From an uncultured Acetatifactor sp. (GTDB taxonomy: Bacteria; Bacillota; Clostridia; Lachnospirales; Lachnospiraceae), in NCBI GenBank assembly GCA_947644185.1, contig CANRZC010000149.1:1-6217 (forward strand): a stretch of 6,217 nucleotides of DNA, read 5' to 3'. The notes under the pieces are model-generated. The model was not told the DNA's origin, did not search any database, and saw nothing but the letters and a program-made list of their open reading frames with translations. Positions 6,125 through 6,217 of this stretch are shown here, in pieces. The first letter of the stretch is position 1; every line of letters begins with the position of its first letter. The translations under genes were made by a program, and so were the position numbers.

Positions 6125-6217
6125 ATGCCAAGTGGTGCAGACATTATCAAGGATTATGTGACAGAGTTTTAAGCGTATATTACTGCGGTAATCAAGCCCA
6201 AGGTCATTAATTCTCAT
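6125..6217 (+). pseudogene. Short frame with an early in-frame stop, open again to the window edge
   Basis: From ATG 6125 the frame reads MPSGADIIKDYVTEF and then meets TAA at 6170-6172. The same frame continues with AYITAVIKPKVINSH to the last base, without another stop. The strong promoter and ribosome binding site argue that a real gene starts here. The simplest reading is a gene with a nonsense mutation, for example from CAA, AAA or GAA. Alternatives are a genuine 15-aa peptide, a sequencing error, or a chance frame after the stop, since 15 open codons prove little. I do not recognise the protein, and its end lies outside the window. Confidence 0.35.

Noticed and set aside
5828..6217. A 129-codon minus-strand frame running in from the window end
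   Set aside because: More than a third overlaps the 3' end of copy B, and the remainder lies opposite the strong plus-strand promoter and ribosome binding site. It shows no recognisable motif.

Overview
The window looks like a piece of a Bacillota chromosome, most likely a gut-type member of class Clostridia (Lachnospiraceae-like). That call rests on three things: the BlaI/MecI-type repressor next to M56 metallopeptidase sensors, the G-rich Shine-Dalgarno sequences, and the style of the proteins (a membrane M56 part ending in CFLTDP, a low-complexity linker, then an NTF2-like domain). It is an inference; no marker gene is present. All convincing genes lie on the + strand.

Layout: positions 1-429 hold a BlaI/MecI-family winged-helix repressor, with a left edge that is open or ambiguous. 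Positions 430-603 are a 174-bp spacer, unusually long for this gene pair. Positions 604-3297 encode a very large BlaR1/MecR1-like M56 membrane metallopeptidase (copy A, 897 aa). After a 116-bp spacer, positions 3414-5999 encode a second one (copy B, 861 aa). The two are tandem paralogues. Positions 6000-6217 are visibly richer in A/T and carry a near-consensus sigma-A promoter (TTTACA, 17 bp, TATAAT), a good ribosome binding site, and a reading frame stopped by TAA after 15 codons but open again to the window edge.

How the genes may work together: in the BlaR1-BlaI paradigm an extracellular sensor signals through the membrane to a cytoplasmic zinc protease, which inactivates the dimeric repressor and derepresses the operon. 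Both M56 proteins here keep the HEXXH motif and the downstream ELACDE segment, so both are predicted active. Neither has the penicillin-binding sensor domain of BlaR1. Each carries instead about 470-490 extracellular residues: a charged Gly/Asp/Glu-rich linker, an NTF2-like domain and a further unrecognised region of about 340 residues. The natural reading is one repressor read out by two sensors of unknown ligand. The membrane/protease halves are almost identical at DNA level in places (62-nt and 50-nt identical runs), while the external loop, linker and sensor have diverged. That is the most interesting feature of the window.
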